A stretch of 64,000 bases of DNA, taken from an uncultured Gammaproteobacteria bacterium. GTDB lineage: Bacteria > Pseudomonadota > Gammaproteobacteria > Pseudomonadales > Litorivicinaceae. This document shows positions 53,604 through 63,840 of the stretch, in pieces. How positions within the stretch are numbered: position 1 is the stretch's first letter; each line of letters starts with the position of its first letter. Where the stretch lies: assembly GCA_913042205.1 (NCBI GenBank), contig CAJWIY010000001.1, positions 54,998-118,997 of the forward strand, written 5' to 3'. A model generated the notes under the pieces. That model did no database searches, was not told the DNA's origin, and worked only from the letters and a program-made list of their open reading frames with translations. The position numbers and the translations under genes were made by a program.

Positions 53604-54737
53604 ATGTCAGAGCCAACACTTCGGTTTTACACTGTCCCGCTAGGCAAGGCGGACGGCGTCTTAGGTGTTGCGGTGATGGACCGTCCAAAGGCTTTAAATG
53701 CGCTAGATCATGGCATGATTCGAGAGTTATTGAGGATTATCGAAGCTGTCGAGATCGATCCCGTCGTCAAGGGGCTTTGGATTGAATCATCTACTGAAAA
53801 AGCGTTCTGCGCTGGTGGAGATGTCCGCGATGTCACCGACAATGGGCAGGCTGGTGGCCTGACTGATTTGACGGGCTCCGCCGACTATTTAGCGGATGAG
53901 TATTTATTAGATGTGTGGCTCCGCTGCAGTACCAAGCCAATATTTGCTTGGGGCGATGGTTACATCATGGGCGGAGGCATGGGAATCTTTCAGGGTGCTG
54001 ACGTCCGCTTTGTGACCGAGCATTCCAACCTAGCCATGCCGGAAGTACGCATCGGATTTGTGCCAGATTGTGGTGGTAGTTGGTTTTTGAATAGGGTTCC
54101 TAACGGGCTTGGGATATGCCTAGCGATGAGTGGTACGACAGTCGGTGCCGAAGACGGCTGTTGGTTGAATTTAGCGGACTGGCTATTACCACGCACTGAA
54201 AAAACTGAAGTATTCGACGCAGTGCTTGAACTGGATTATTCCTCGAAAGAAGCTGCGTTGTCAGACATCGGGACGGTCTTGCACAATGCAACGTCAGAAT
54301 CCTCGCGGAAGGGACCGTGGGAAGAAAACGGGGCCCGCTTGGGGAACAGTGTCAGACATCAGCCGCCCATGACGGTTTGGCATACGATGCTGCTCTGGAA
54401 TCAGGAGGTCCCCGAACTTTTTGATGGGCTCGAGCAAGCGAGTCCTGGGGCTGCCATGGTTGCAGGCTATCAACAGCAGCGAGCTAAATATCAGAACCTC
54501 ACCCAAGCTGTGCTTCAAGAACACGATCTCGCCATGCGCTTGTTGTCTGACGGTGAATGGTGTGAGGGAGTGCGAGCGCTTTTGGTTGATAAGGACAAGA
54601 ACCCTAAATGGCGCTTCAAGGTCGTTGAAGAGGTTACACCAGATTGGATTCATGCAATGCTCGCCCCCATTAAAAGAACAAACGAGCATCCGCTAGCGGA
54701 AAAGTTATCTGACAAGGGTTTGCTTCACGATCAATAA
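53604..54737 (+). CDS. 3-hydroxyisobutyryl-CoA hydrolase / enoyl-CoA hydratase family
   Basis: VMDRPKALNALDHGMI, FCAGGDVRDV, GDGYIMGGGMGIFQGADVRFVTEHSNLAMPEVRIGFVPDCGGSWFL. Start at MSEPTLRF with GGAG upstream; the ORF track start (53586) would fall inside the palindrome. Confidence 0.88.
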   Translation: MSEPTLRFYTVPLGKADGVLGVAVMDRPKALNALDHGMIRELLRIIEAVEIDPVVKGLWIESSTEKAFCAGGDVRDVTDNGQAGGLTDLTGSADYLADEYLLDVWLRCSTKPIFAWGDGYIMGGGMGIFQGADVRFVTEHSNLAMPEVRIGFVPDCGGSWFLNRVPNGLGICLAMSGTTVGAEDGCWLNLADWLLPRTEKTEVFDAVLELDYSSKEAALSDIGTVLHNATSESSRKGPWEENGARLGNSVRHQPPMTVWHTMLLWNQEVPELFDGLEQASPGAAMVAGYQQQRAKYQNLTQAVLQEHDLAMRLLSDGEWCEGVRALLVDKDKNPKWRFKVVEEVTPDWIHAMLAPIKRTNEHPLAEKLSDKGLLHDQ

Positions 54738-54754
54738 AATAAGAGGGATTTCAG

Positions 54755-55639
54755 ATGAACGTTTCATTCTTAGGTTTAGGTGTGATGGGCTACCCTATGG
54801 CCGGCCACCTCGCGAGGGCTGGTCACAAAGTCACTGTATACAACCGGAGTGGTGCAAAAGCCGAGAAGTGGACAAATGAATTCGGCGGGGCGTTAGCGGC
54901 CACACCAAAAGAGGCAGCCATTGGACAAGAGATCGTGTTTGCTTGCGTCGGTAATGATGACGATGTGCGAAGTATCACGTTGGGAGAGGCAGGAGCATTT
55001 GCGGGAATGAGCGAGGGTTCGTTATTCGTTGACCACACGACCGCCAGCGCTGACGTTGCGCGTGAGCTATGCGGTACCGCGAAAGGACTCAACGTGGGCT
55101 TCATGGATGCACCGGTCTCGGGCGGACAACAGGGCGCAGAGAATGGTGCCTTAACAGTGATGGTCGGAGGGAGCCAAACGCATTTCGACCGCGCTTCACC
55201 GGTCATCAATGCCTACGCGCGTGCTTGTACCTTGATGGGTGAGGTTGGTACTGGTCAGCTGACTAAGATGGTGAATCAGATCTGTATTGCCGGCTTAGTT
55301 GAAGCATTGTCTGAGGGTCTTTCGTTTGCTCGGGCATCGGGTCTTGACGCGCAAAAGGTCGTCGACGTTATCAGCAAGGGCGCCGCGCAGTCATGGCAAA
55401 TGGAAAATCGATACGAGACAATGCTTGCCAATAAATTTGAGCATGGGTTTGCCGTCGACTGGATGCGTAAAGACTTGGCAATTTGCCTGGCTGAGGCTCG
55501 TAAAAATGGTTCGTCCATACCAGTTACCGCTGCCGTCGATCAACTTTACGGTGAGGTACAGTCAATGGGCGGCGGACGTTGGGATACCTCGAGCTTGTTT
55601 GCTCGTCTAGAGGCAATGCGTCAACACAGTGGCAGCTGA
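54755..55639 (+). CDS. 3-hydroxyisobutyrate dehydrogenase family NAD(P)-dependent oxidoreductase
   Basis: VSFLGLGVMGYPMAGHLARAGHKVTVYNR, DAPVSGGQQGAENGALTVMVGG, TKMVNQI. Confidence 0.88.
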   Translation: MNVSFLGLGVMGYPMAGHLARAGHKVTVYNRSGAKAEKWTNEFGGALAATPKEAAIGQEIVFACVGNDDDVRSITLGEAGAFAGMSEGSLFVDHTTASADVARELCGTAKGLNVGFMDAPVSGGQQGAENGALTVMVGGSQTHFDRASPVINAYARACTLMGEVGTGQLTKMVNQICIAGLVEALSEGLSFARASGLDAQKVVDVISKGAAQSWQMENRYETMLANKFEHGFAVDWMRKDLAICLAEARKNGSSIPVTAAVDQLYGEVQSMGGGRWDTSSLFARLEAMRQHSGS

Positions 55640-56069
55640 TCCTTACGACACGTTAACAGCTAGTTTGGCTAACCGAGAGCACTCGCGGGTCGAGCTCGAT
55701 CGAAAACTGCAAAGTCGCCATCCCGCCTTGTCTCAGTCCGAGCGTAAAGTCCTGCTCGATCGTTTGATTGAACTGAATCTTCAGTCAGACGAGCGTTTCG
55801 CTGAGATGCTGATCCGATCTCGTCTACAGCGAGGTCAGGGCCGTCGCCGGATCGAACAAGAACTTGGTTCACATCTAATTGATGTTAGCGGTGTGGCGCG
55901 TCACTTTGATGAGGCCGATCAGAGTGAATCGGACCGTTGTCACGCTGTACTTGAAAAATGGATCCAGGGTAAAAAAGATCCAACACGTGATAAAGCCCTA
56001 AGGTTTTTAGCCACCCGCGGATTTAATTTTTCAGATGCAACAGAAGCAGTCAAGGCGATTTTCCGCTAG
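55629..56069 (+). CDS. recX: recombination regulatory protein RecX
   Basis: REHSRVELDRKLQ, DRLIELNLQSDERFAEMLIRSRLQRGQGRRRIEQEL; directly upstream of alaS. GTG start. Confidence 0.88.
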   Translation: MAADPYDTLTASLANREHSRVELDRKLQSRHPALSQSERKVLLDRLIELNLQSDERFAEMLIRSRLQRGQGRRRIEQELGSHLIDVSGVARHFDEADQSESDRCHAVLEKWIQGKKDPTRDKALRFLATRGFNFSDATEAVKAIFR

Positions 56070-56107
56070 CATTGTTTACCGTTTGATTTTCAGATAATTG
56101 AAAAACT

Positions 56108-58705
56108 ATGAAAAGTGCTGAAATCCGTTCGCAGTTCCTCGAATACTTTAAGGAAAATGGCCACACCATCGTGCCGTCGAGTCCTTTAATTCCGGGGAAC
56201 GACCCGACTCTTTTATTTACCAACGCAGGTATGGTGCAGTTTAAAGATGTATTCACTGGTGAAGATGCTACGCCCTACAACCGAGCAACCACATCGCAGC
56301 GTTGTGTGCGAGCTGGTGGTAAACATAATGATCTTGAGAACGTCGGATACACCGCTAGACACCATACATTTTTTGAAATGCTCGGTAATTTTAGTTTCGG
56401 GGATTACTTCAAAGAAGACGCGATTCGGTTCGCTTGGGGCTTTCTAACCGAGCGTCTGGGGCTCCCCAAGGAGCGTCTGTGGGTGACAGTGCACGATTCA
56501 GATCAGGAAGCGGAGGATATCTGGCTTCAGAAAATTGGTGTCGATCGCAACCGCCTCTCTCGTTTGGGGGATAAAGATAATTTCTGGTCGATGGGAGACA
56601 CTGGTCCTTGTGGTCCGTGTAGCGAAATTTTTTACGATCATGGGCCTGATGTGCCCGGTGGACCGCCTGGATCAGAGGATGACGATCTCGACCGTTATAT
56701 TGAGATCTGGAATCTCGTATTTATGCAATTTGAGCAGGCCGCCGACGGAACCCGTTCACCTCTACCAAAACCGTCGGTAGACACAGGGATGGGCCTTGAG
56801 CGAATCGCTGCTGTCATGCAGGGTGTTCATTCAAACTACGAAATTGATCTGTTTCAGACGTTGCTGAGGGCCGCGGCTGACGTCACAGATACCGATGACC
56901 TCGAAGCCAAATCTTTAGCCGTCATAGCAGATCACATTCGGAGCTGTTCTTTCCTAATTTGTGATGGGGTCATGCCATCAAATGAGGGCCGTGGCTATGT
57001 ATTACGCAGGATCATACGCCGTGCGATACGGCACGGAAATAAGCTTGGTTGCGATCGTCTATTCTTCCATAAAATCGTGCACACTCTCGTAGCTGAAATG
57101 GGTGAAGCCTACCCAGAATTGCGAGATAACGAGGACCGCATCGTCGCAGCACTCAAGCAGGAAGAGGAGCAGTTTGCAAAGACGCTTGACGCTGGCATGA
57201 AGGTGCTCGAGGAAGCGATCGGCTCGCTGAAAGGGAAAGTACTTCCCGGCGAATTAATCTTCCGGTTATACGATACACATGGATTTCCGGTGGATCTTAC
57301 CAATGACATTGCCCGCGAGCGCAGCCTTGGGTTGGACATTGACGGGTTTGAAAAGGCGATGGCCGAGCAGCGAGCAAAGTCACGTCAAGCGTCAAGCTTT
57401 GCTGTCGAGGGCCAGATTCGATTTGATTTACAAGACTCCACAGAGTTCCTCGGCTACACACATTTGGATGCTAGTGCAGTCGTCGTCGCGTTAGCGAGAG
57501 AGGGTAATGAGGTTAAGGCACTCGGTGCTGGTGAGTCGGGCGTGGTTGTCCTGAATCAGACGACGTTCTATGCAGAGAGCGGTGGACAGCACGGGGACTC
57601 GGGTTCGCTGACGTCATCCAGTGCATCTTTTCAGGTAATGGAGACTAAAAAATACGGTCCACACTTTGGTCACGAAGGTAGGCTGGATAAAGGTGAATTA
57701 AAGGTTGGCGATACTGTCAATGCCCGAGTGGAAGGCCCAAGGCGTCAGGCAACCGCTTTAAATCATTCGGCCACGCATTTATTGCACGCAGCGCTCCGCT
57801 CTGTCCTTGGTGAACACGTGACGCAGAAGGGATCATTAGTCACTCACGAGCGGACACGTTTTGATTTCTCAAACCCACAGCCGGTCAAAGCCGAGGAGAT
57901 CGTAGCGATTGAGGCGATGGTTAACAATGAGATTCGCCAGAATGAGGAAGTTGTTACCCGCGTGATGCCTATAGAAGAAGCCAAGGCAGCCGGGGCAATG
58001 GCGCTGTTTGGCGAGAAATATGATGATGAGGTGCGTGTCTTGTCGATGGGAGATTTCTCTGTCGAGCTGTGCGGTGGTACTCACGTTAAGAGAACAGGTG
58101 ACATCGGTCTTTTCAAGATAATTACCGAAAGCGGGGTCGCTTCTGGGGTGCGCCGAATTGAGGCGGTAACAGGCGATGGTGCTCTCGACCATGTGCTTGC
58201 CCTAGAGACGATCCTAGGTCAGGCCACCACCCTTTTAAAGACGGGAGCCGATTCTCTTGTTTCTAAGATCGAGCAGATGGCTGAGCGCGTGAAGGTATCA
58301 GAGCGTGAAGTCGATGCGCTCAAGATGAAACTCGCGACCGCAGCTGGAGGAGATTTGCTAGATGACGTCGTTGATGTTTCTGGGGTGCAGTGTTTGGTCG
58401 CGAGCCTAGATGGGCAAGATCCAAAGACACTCCGAGACACGATGGATCGCTTGAAACATCGCCTGTCTCAAGGGGTCGTGGTCCTCGCGACCGTGCGTGA
58501 CGATAAAGTAAATCTGGTTGCAGGGGTTACAGATAACCTTACGGACCGTGTCAAAGCAGGCGATTTAATTGGATTTATCGCGACACAGGTTGGGGGTCGC
58601 GGCGGGGGACGTGCCGACATGGCGCAGGCAGGCGGAACCGAGCCAGCATCCTTGGCAGGGGCACTAAATTCGGTCCCTGGATGGCTTGAAGAGCAATTGA
58701 GTTAG
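56108..58705 (+). CDS. alaS: alanyl-tRNA synthetase
   Basis: [81 protein letters not shown]. Confidence 0.99.
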   Translation: MKSAEIRSQFLEYFKENGHTIVPSSPLIPGNDPTLLFTNAGMVQFKDVFTGEDATPYNRATTSQRCVRAGGKHNDLENVGYTARHHTFFEMLGNFSFGDYFKEDAIRFAWGFLTERLGLPKERLWVTVHDSDQEAEDIWLQKIGVDRNRLSRLGDKDNFWSMGDTGPCGPCSEIFYDHGPDVPGGPPGSEDDDLDRYIEIWNLVFMQFEQAADGTRSPLPKPSVDTGMGLERIAAVMQGVHSNYEIDLFQTLLRAAADVTDTDDLEAKSLAVIADHIRSCSFLICDGVMPSNEGRGYVLRRIIRRAIRHGNKLGCDRLFFHKIVHTLVAEMGEAYPELRDNEDRIVAALKQEEEQFAKTLDAGMKVLEEAIGSLKGKVLPGELIFRLYDTHGFPVDLTNDIARERSLGLDIDGFEKAMAEQRAKSRQASSFAVEGQIRFDLQDSTEFLGYTHLDASAVVVALAREGNEVKALGAGESGVVVLNQTTFYAESGGQHGDSGSLTSSSASFQVMETKKYGPHFGHEGRLDKGELKVGDTVNARVEGPRRQATALNHSATHLLHAALRSVLGEHVTQKGSLVTHERTRFDFSNPQPVKAEEIVAIEAMVNNEIRQNEEVVTRVMPIEEAKAAGAMALFGEKYDDEVRVLSMGDFSVELCGGTHVKRTGDIGLFKIITESGVASGVRRIEAVTGDGALDHVLALETILGQATTLLKTGADSLVSKIEQMAERVKVSEREVDALKMKLATAAGGDLLDDVVDVSGVQCLVASLDGQDPKTLRDTMDRLKHRLSQGVVVLATVRDDKVNLVAGVTDNLTDRVKAGDLIGFIATQVGGRGGGRADMAQAGGTEPASLAGALNSVPGWLEEQLS

Positions 58706-58713
58706 GAAGTTCG

Positions 58714-59943
58714 ATGACGTTAATCGTCCAAAAATACGGTGGAACCAGTGTAGGATCCGTAGAGCATATCCAGGGAGTGGCTCGAAAGGTACGAGGTTTT
58801 AGAGAGAAGGGACACGACGTCGTAGTCGTAGTCTCCGCGATGAGTGGCGAAACAAATCGTCTGATCGGTATGGCAAATGAGATCAGCCAGCGACCTGTCC
58901 CGAGAGAGATGGACGTGCTCATATCAACCGGCGAGCAGGTCACTATTGCGCTGCTAGCCATGGCATTGACAGAGATCGGATGCCTAGCCAGGAGCTATAC
59001 CGGTGGGCAAGTAAAAATCCACACAGACAGTGCGCACACCAAAGCTCGTATTGAGGCAATTGATAGCGAGAACATCTGTGCCGACCTCAAAGCGGGGCAT
59101 GTTGTGATCGTCGCTGGCTTTCAGGGGACGGACGACCAGAACAACATTACCACGCTCGGTCGCGGGGGCTCGGATACCACTGCGGTGGCGTTGGCAGCGG
59201 CTTTGAATGCGGAGGAGTGTCAGATTTATACGGATGTGGATGGTGTATACACCACCGATCCTCGTATTGTTGAGTCTGCGCGTAGGTTATCCAAAATTAC
59301 CTTCGAAGAGATGCTTGAGATGGCGTCTTTGGGTTCAAAGGTCTTACAAATTCGGTCGGTGGAATTTGCCGGCAAATACAATGTACCGCTCCGCGTGCTG
59401 TCCACTTTTGAAGAGGGCCCCGGTACATTGATCACCACTGAGGAGTTAGAGTCCATGGAACAACCCGTTATTTCCGGCATCGCATTTAACCGCGACGAGG
59501 CAAAGTTGACATTGCTTGGTGTGCCCGATGTTCCAGGTGTTGCTGCAAAAATTTTGGCTCCGGTTGGTGAAAAAAATATTGAGGTCGACATGATCGTCCA
59601 GAACGTTGGGGCGGATCAGACGACCGATTTTACATTCACGGTTCACCGTAATGATGTTGATGCTGCTCATGAAATACTCGAGGTTGTGGCTTCTCAGCTC
59701 GGGGCTAGAGAGGTCCGTAAAGATGCTAAAATCTGTAAGGTCTCGGTGGTGGGTGTCGGCATGCGCTCACATGCAGGCGTTGCGAGCCAGATGTTCGAGA
59801 CACTCGCCACTGAGGGCATCAACATCCAGATGATATCGACATCTGAAATTAAGATCTCTGTTGTTGTGGACGAAAAATATCTCGAGCTCGCTGTTCGTGC
59901 GTTACACCAGACTTTTGATTTGGCGCTAGAGGATGCCAGTTAA
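58714..59943 (+). CDS. lysC: aspartate kinase
   Basis: IVQKYGGTSVGSVEHI, TLGRGGSDTTAVALAAAL, two ACT domains. Confidence 0.96.
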   Translation: MTLIVQKYGGTSVGSVEHIQGVARKVRGFREKGHDVVVVVSAMSGETNRLIGMANEISQRPVPREMDVLISTGEQVTIALLAMALTEIGCLARSYTGGQVKIHTDSAHTKARIEAIDSENICADLKAGHVVIVAGFQGTDDQNNITTLGRGGSDTTAVALAAALNAEECQIYTDVDGVYTTDPRIVESARRLSKITFEEMLEMASLGSKVLQIRSVEFAGKYNVPLRVLSTFEEGPGTLITTEELESMEQPVISGIAFNRDEAKLTLLGVPDVPGVAAKILAPVGEKNIEVDMIVQNVGADQTTDFTFTVHRNDVDAAHEILEVVASQLGAREVRKDAKICKVSVVGVGMRSHAGVASQMFETLATEGINIQMISTSEIKISVVVDEKYLELAVRALHQTFDLALEDAS

Positions 59944-60706
59944 CACACCCGAAGCATTCAGCGGCATTGATCGCCTTTATGGCGGTACGGCCTATCAATC
60001 GCTCTCTCAGAGAAGGGTTTATGTTGTAGGTATCGGTGGTGTCGGCTCATGGGTTGTCGAAGGTCTCGCACGCTCCGGGATCGGTGAAATCCGAATGGCT
60101 GATCTCGATGACGTCTGTATCACTAACACCAACCGGCAGGTTCATGCGCTGATCTCAACGATTGGTCAGTCGAAGATTGAAGTGATGGCTGCCCGTTGCC
60201 TGGAGATCAATCCAAGCATAGCGATTCGCTGTGATCATGCTTTTGTCACGGACAAGACGGTTGGAGACTTGATTGAGAGTGATCTGGATCTTGTGATTGA
60301 TTGCGGTGATAACCAAATGGCAAAGGCCGCATTAATCGCGCACTGTAGACGTCTCAAAATACCGGTCATGACGCTTGGAGCAGCTGGTGGTCGAACCGAT
60401 CCGGGTAAAGTTAAGATCCGAGATCTTGCTAAAACTGATGGAGATGCCTTGTTGGCAGCGGTCAGGCAAACCTTGAGGAATCGGTATGGATTTTCTCGAG
60501 CTCCGGGGAAACGATTTTCGATAAATGCAGTCTATTCGGATGAGCAAACACGGTACCTGCAGGCTAACGGATCGGTTGGCCAACAAAAGCCTCGCGCGGG
60601 CGTGAATCGATTAGATTGTGCCGGGAGTCTTGGTGCAGTGACCCACGTGACCGCAGTTTTTGCATTTCACGCGACAGCTAAAGCGATCGAAATGTTGCTC
60701 ATTTGA
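59933..60706 (+). CDS. tcdA: tRNA threonylcarbamoyladenosine dehydratase (TcdA/CsdL family)
   Basis: RVYVVGIGGVGSWVVEGLARSGIGEIRMADLDDVCITNTNRQVHAL, VIDCGDNQMAKAALIAHC. Confidence 0.9.
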   Translation: MPVNTPEAFSGIDRLYGGTAYQSLSQRRVYVVGIGGVGSWVVEGLARSGIGEIRMADLDDVCITNTNRQVHALISTIGQSKIEVMAARCLEINPSIAIRCDHAFVTDKTVGDLIESDLDLVIDCGDNQMAKAALIAHCRRLKIPVMTLGAAGGRTDPGKVKIRDLAKTDGDALLAAVRQTLRNRYGFSRAPGKRFSINAVYSDEQTRYLQANGSVGQQKPRAGVNRLDCAGSLGAVTHVTAVFAFHATAKAIEMLLI

Positions 60707-61505
60707 TTACCTCAATCGTGATCGAAGGCCAGTAGCTTATCCAATCATAATCTGGGCTGTCGTCGGGCCGGATCACGACCCCACTAATAAGATATCTGTC
60801 GGGTGTTGGTAAGTGAAGTCGCACACGCCCATTAGCATCGGAGTACGCCTCAGATACAACCGCCCGATCATCGTATCGAAAAGCCTTGATCAGGACATTT
60901 GCAAGCGGCTTCTGGCCCTCAAACAGCGTGATAATGTGCTGCCCCGTCCCGAGTCGGTTCCACGAGCCTCCCAACACTAATTCGAAAGGCATTTTGCCGG
61001 AAAGTAAATCTGAAACTGGTTGGTCACCTGTTTTTATTAGGCTCTTGGCACACCTGACGTATCGTTCAGTCACCGGCACTGTATTTGGAACATCGGAATA
61101 TTGATTGATCTGACGATCGAGCCCGTCCAGTTCGACGTAGTTGGCCCACCTCTCGTCACCTTCCCCGAACCGAATTGAGAAGGGCGTGGTGAGATGGATA
61201 ATTTGATTGAGTCCTTTGGCCGTGCTAATTCGGGCTGCCGGTCTGGAGTCCCCTAACAGACCGTCGATGGTCCTTGATTTGTCAGTGACGTGGACAAATC
61301 GTTCGACCTCGTCGGGTAACAATGGTTGTGCACTACCACGAAATGTCTCTCCGACCTTGAGAATCAGTGCCACGGTTTCGTCGGGTTCTCCATAATGTTT
61401 TGATGCCTCAATCCAAAACTCATGCGCAGCAATTTGGCTACTGGACAACAGAAGTCCGGCATAGAGTGTTAGGCTACGGATTATTATCATCATGACCCCG
61501 ATCAA
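60699..61505 (-). CDS. DUF4198 domain-containing exported protein
   Basis: Signal peptide then AAHEFWIEASKHYGEPDETVALILKVGETFRGSAQP; C-term NVLIKAFRYDDRA...YSDANGRVRLHLPTPDRYLI. Confidence 0.8.
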   Translation of the reverse strand: MIGVMMIIIRSLTLYAGLLLSSSQIAAHEFWIEASKHYGEPDETVALILKVGETFRGSAQPLLPDEVERFVHVTDKSRTIDGLLGDSRPAARISTAKGLNQIIHLTTPFSIRFGEGDERWANYVELDGLDRQINQYSDVPNTVPVTERYVRCAKSLIKTGDQPVSDLLSGKMPFELVLGGSWNRLGTGQHIITLFEGQKPLANVLIKAFRYDDRAVVSEAYSDANGRVRLHLPTPDRYLISGVVIRPDDSPDYDWISYWPSITIEVIK

Positions 61506-61520
61506 TTGAGATGAATAGCA

Positions 61521-62633
61521 ATGAAAACTTTGTTGTTGGGCCTACTGTTCGCGATTTTCAGTAGCGTTGCAAGTGCTCACGAGATGCGCCCCTCGGTTGC
61601 ATCCTTATCGGTAGATTCCCAGGGGACGTTAACGCTTGAGTTGGTCACCAATATGGAGGCATGGATCGCAAACATTGATCCATCGCTATCTGACACCGAC
61701 GACTCACCAAATGCCGGGCATTACGATCAGTTACGAGCACTTGGCACAAACGCGCTGGTTGAGGCTATCAAAAAAGGCGAACGGGACATCACACAAGCGA
61801 TTGAGGTATTGGCTGGTGGCGGTAGGGTCGGTATGTCACTAATAGCGATCGAAGTTCTACCCGTTGACGATATTAATCTACCGAGAGATACCCGGTTGAC
61901 CCTCGGCGGGCGGCTCCCCGATGGTGTCAGTAGCCTTGTCTATCGCGTTCACGAGATGCTTCCGAATACCGCGGTGCGTCTGTTTTTAGAGAATGCTGAC
62001 CCGGTAGTCCAGTTTGTCCGAAGCGGCCGTACGTCAGATGCCCTATTACTCGATCAAGCTGTCCAACGGTCTGTGGGGGCGCTTGTGGCCGAGTACGTGG
62101 TACTAGGGTTCACGCACATCATACCGAAAGGTCTCGATCACATTATTTTCATTTTGGGTTTGGCCTTAATTTCTAAACGCTTCATCGATTTACTTATTCA
62201 GGTGACGGCCTTCACCGTGGCGCATTCAGTGACGCTGGCGCTTGGTCTTTACGGTGTACTGAGGCTTCCAGCGTCGGTTGTTGAACCACTGATAGCGGCC
62301 TCTATCGTCTACATCGCCGTGGAAAATATATGGCACCATCGGGTGAACATATCGCGTACTCTGATTGTGTTTTGTTTCGGCTTGTTGCACGGGCTGGGAT
62401 TTGCTGGAGTCTTGACCGAACTTGGGTTGCCTGAACGTGATTTTTTGGTGGGTCTTCTGGCATTTAATGGAGGGGTCGAAATTGGACAACTATCGGTTAT
62501 CTTGGTGGCCTATTTGTCGGTAGGTATCTGGGCCATAAGATTTCCCTGGTATCGAGAGCGAGTAGCTGTGCCGATTTCGGCGATCATTGGTTTGGTCGGG
62601 GTCTATTGGTTTGTTGAGAGGGTGGCCGGTTAA
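61521..62633 (+). CDS. HupE/UreJ family membrane protein
   Basis: YVVLGFTHIIPKGLDHIIFILGLALI, QVTAFTVAHSVTLALGLYGVLRLPASVVEPLIAASIVYIAVEN, FGLLHGLGFAGVL. Confidence 0.88.
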   Translation: MKTLLLGLLFAIFSSVASAHEMRPSVASLSVDSQGTLTLELVTNMEAWIANIDPSLSDTDDSPNAGHYDQLRALGTNALVEAIKKGERDITQAIEVLAGGGRVGMSLIAIEVLPVDDINLPRDTRLTLGGRLPDGVSSLVYRVHEMLPNTAVRLFLENADPVVQFVRSGRTSDALLLDQAVQRSVGALVAEYVVLGFTHIIPKGLDHIIFILGLALISKRFIDLLIQVTAFTVAHSVTLALGLYGVLRLPASVVEPLIAASIVYIAVENIWHHRVNISRTLIVFCFGLLHGLGFAGVLTELGLPERDFLVGLLAFNGGVEIGQLSVILVAYLSVGIWAIRFPWYRERVAVPISAIIGLVGVYWFVERVAG

Positions 62634-63748
62634 TGTCCGCTGAGATGAAAACGAGTGCCCAGATTATGACACGTGTTACAGCGATTGGAGCCGTTGTCGA
62701 TGGGTTACTTGGCCTGTTTAAAATCGTGATAGGACTTATTAGTCAGAGTCACGCCCTGGTCGCGGATGGTATTCATTCGCTTTCAGATCTTGGTACCGAT
62801 GTGCTGGTAATTTTGGCAGCGAAATGGAGCCAAGAGGAGCCTGATGCTGACCATCCGTATGGTCACGATCGGATTGAGACGCTTGCGACGCTGATCCTCG
62901 GGAGTATCTTGTTGGCGGTGGCGGGTGGAATCCTATACGACAGCATCCAACGATTCCTTGACGACGCAATCATTATCAATTTGGGTGTATCGGCTTTCGT
63001 TGTGACAGTCGCATCGGTCGTCTCAAAGGAGGCGATGTATCACTTTACCTCGTATTATGCTAGGAAACTTAATTCGAAATTACTTCTTGCTAATGCCTGG
63101 CATTCCCGTACCGACTCCTTATCCTCAGTTGCTGTGCTGACAGGATTGATCGGAGTGAGTTTTGACCTAGTATGGCTGGACGCGCTAGCCGCTCTTGTTG
63201 TAGCTTTTTTTGTCGCTAAAATCGCGCTGACACTTTTGTGGGACGCGACACAGGAATTAATCGACACAGCGTTACCTCTGGAGCAGGTGGATGCTATCCG
63301 GGCGGTCGCGCTCAGTGTTCCTGGCCTCCGTGACGTGCATCAAATCCGAACCCGCTCAATGGGAGGAAAGACACTGATGGACCTACATCTGCAGGTCGAC
63401 CCCCGTGTGTCTGTGTCTGAGGGTCACGAGATTGGTTGCTGGGTCGCTGCTTCTGTTAGGGCTGAATTTGACGACATTATTGATATCACCTTCCACATTG
63501 ATCCTGAAAATGACGCGGATATTGATCAGGAGGGGCCTTCGTTGCTTAGACCACTTCGAGAGACGGTAGTCGAGGATCTTACGGAGGACTGGAGCGGCTT
63601 GTGCGAGATTCTGGATTTCCGGCTACATTATCTCAGGGGGAAGATCGATGTCGAGCTGGTCACGTTGAGTGATGTTACGCTTGCCGAGCTTAAGTCAGCG
63701 ACAGTTAGACCGTGGTTGGGGAATGTCTCGATAATGAGGCCGAACTAG
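62633..63748 (+). CDS. cation diffusion facilitator family transporter
   Basis: SHALVADGIHSLSDLGTDVLVILAAKWSQEEPDADHPYGHDRIETLATLILG, ANAWHSRTDSLSSVAVLTGL. Confidence 0.92.
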   Translation: MSAEMKTSAQIMTRVTAIGAVVDGLLGLFKIVIGLISQSHALVADGIHSLSDLGTDVLVILAAKWSQEEPDADHPYGHDRIETLATLILGSILLAVAGGILYDSIQRFLDDAIIINLGVSAFVVTVASVVSKEAMYHFTSYYARKLNSKLLLANAWHSRTDSLSSVAVLTGLIGVSFDLVWLDALAALVVAFFVAKIALTLLWDATQELIDTALPLEQVDAIRAVALSVPGLRDVHQIRTRSMGGKTLMDLHLQVDPRVSVSEGHEIGCWVAASVRAEFDDIIDITFHIDPENDADIDQEGPSLLRPLRETVVEDLTEDWSGLCEILDFRLHYLRGKIDVELVTLSDVTLAELKSATVRPWLGNVSIMRPN

Positions 63749-63840
63749 TATCGAGATGATGCATCGTTACGTTTTTCAGTGACTCGAACCTTGTATTCTA
63801 GTTAAGGGCATCAGGTAGATCGGAAATTATCGGATAGGTC

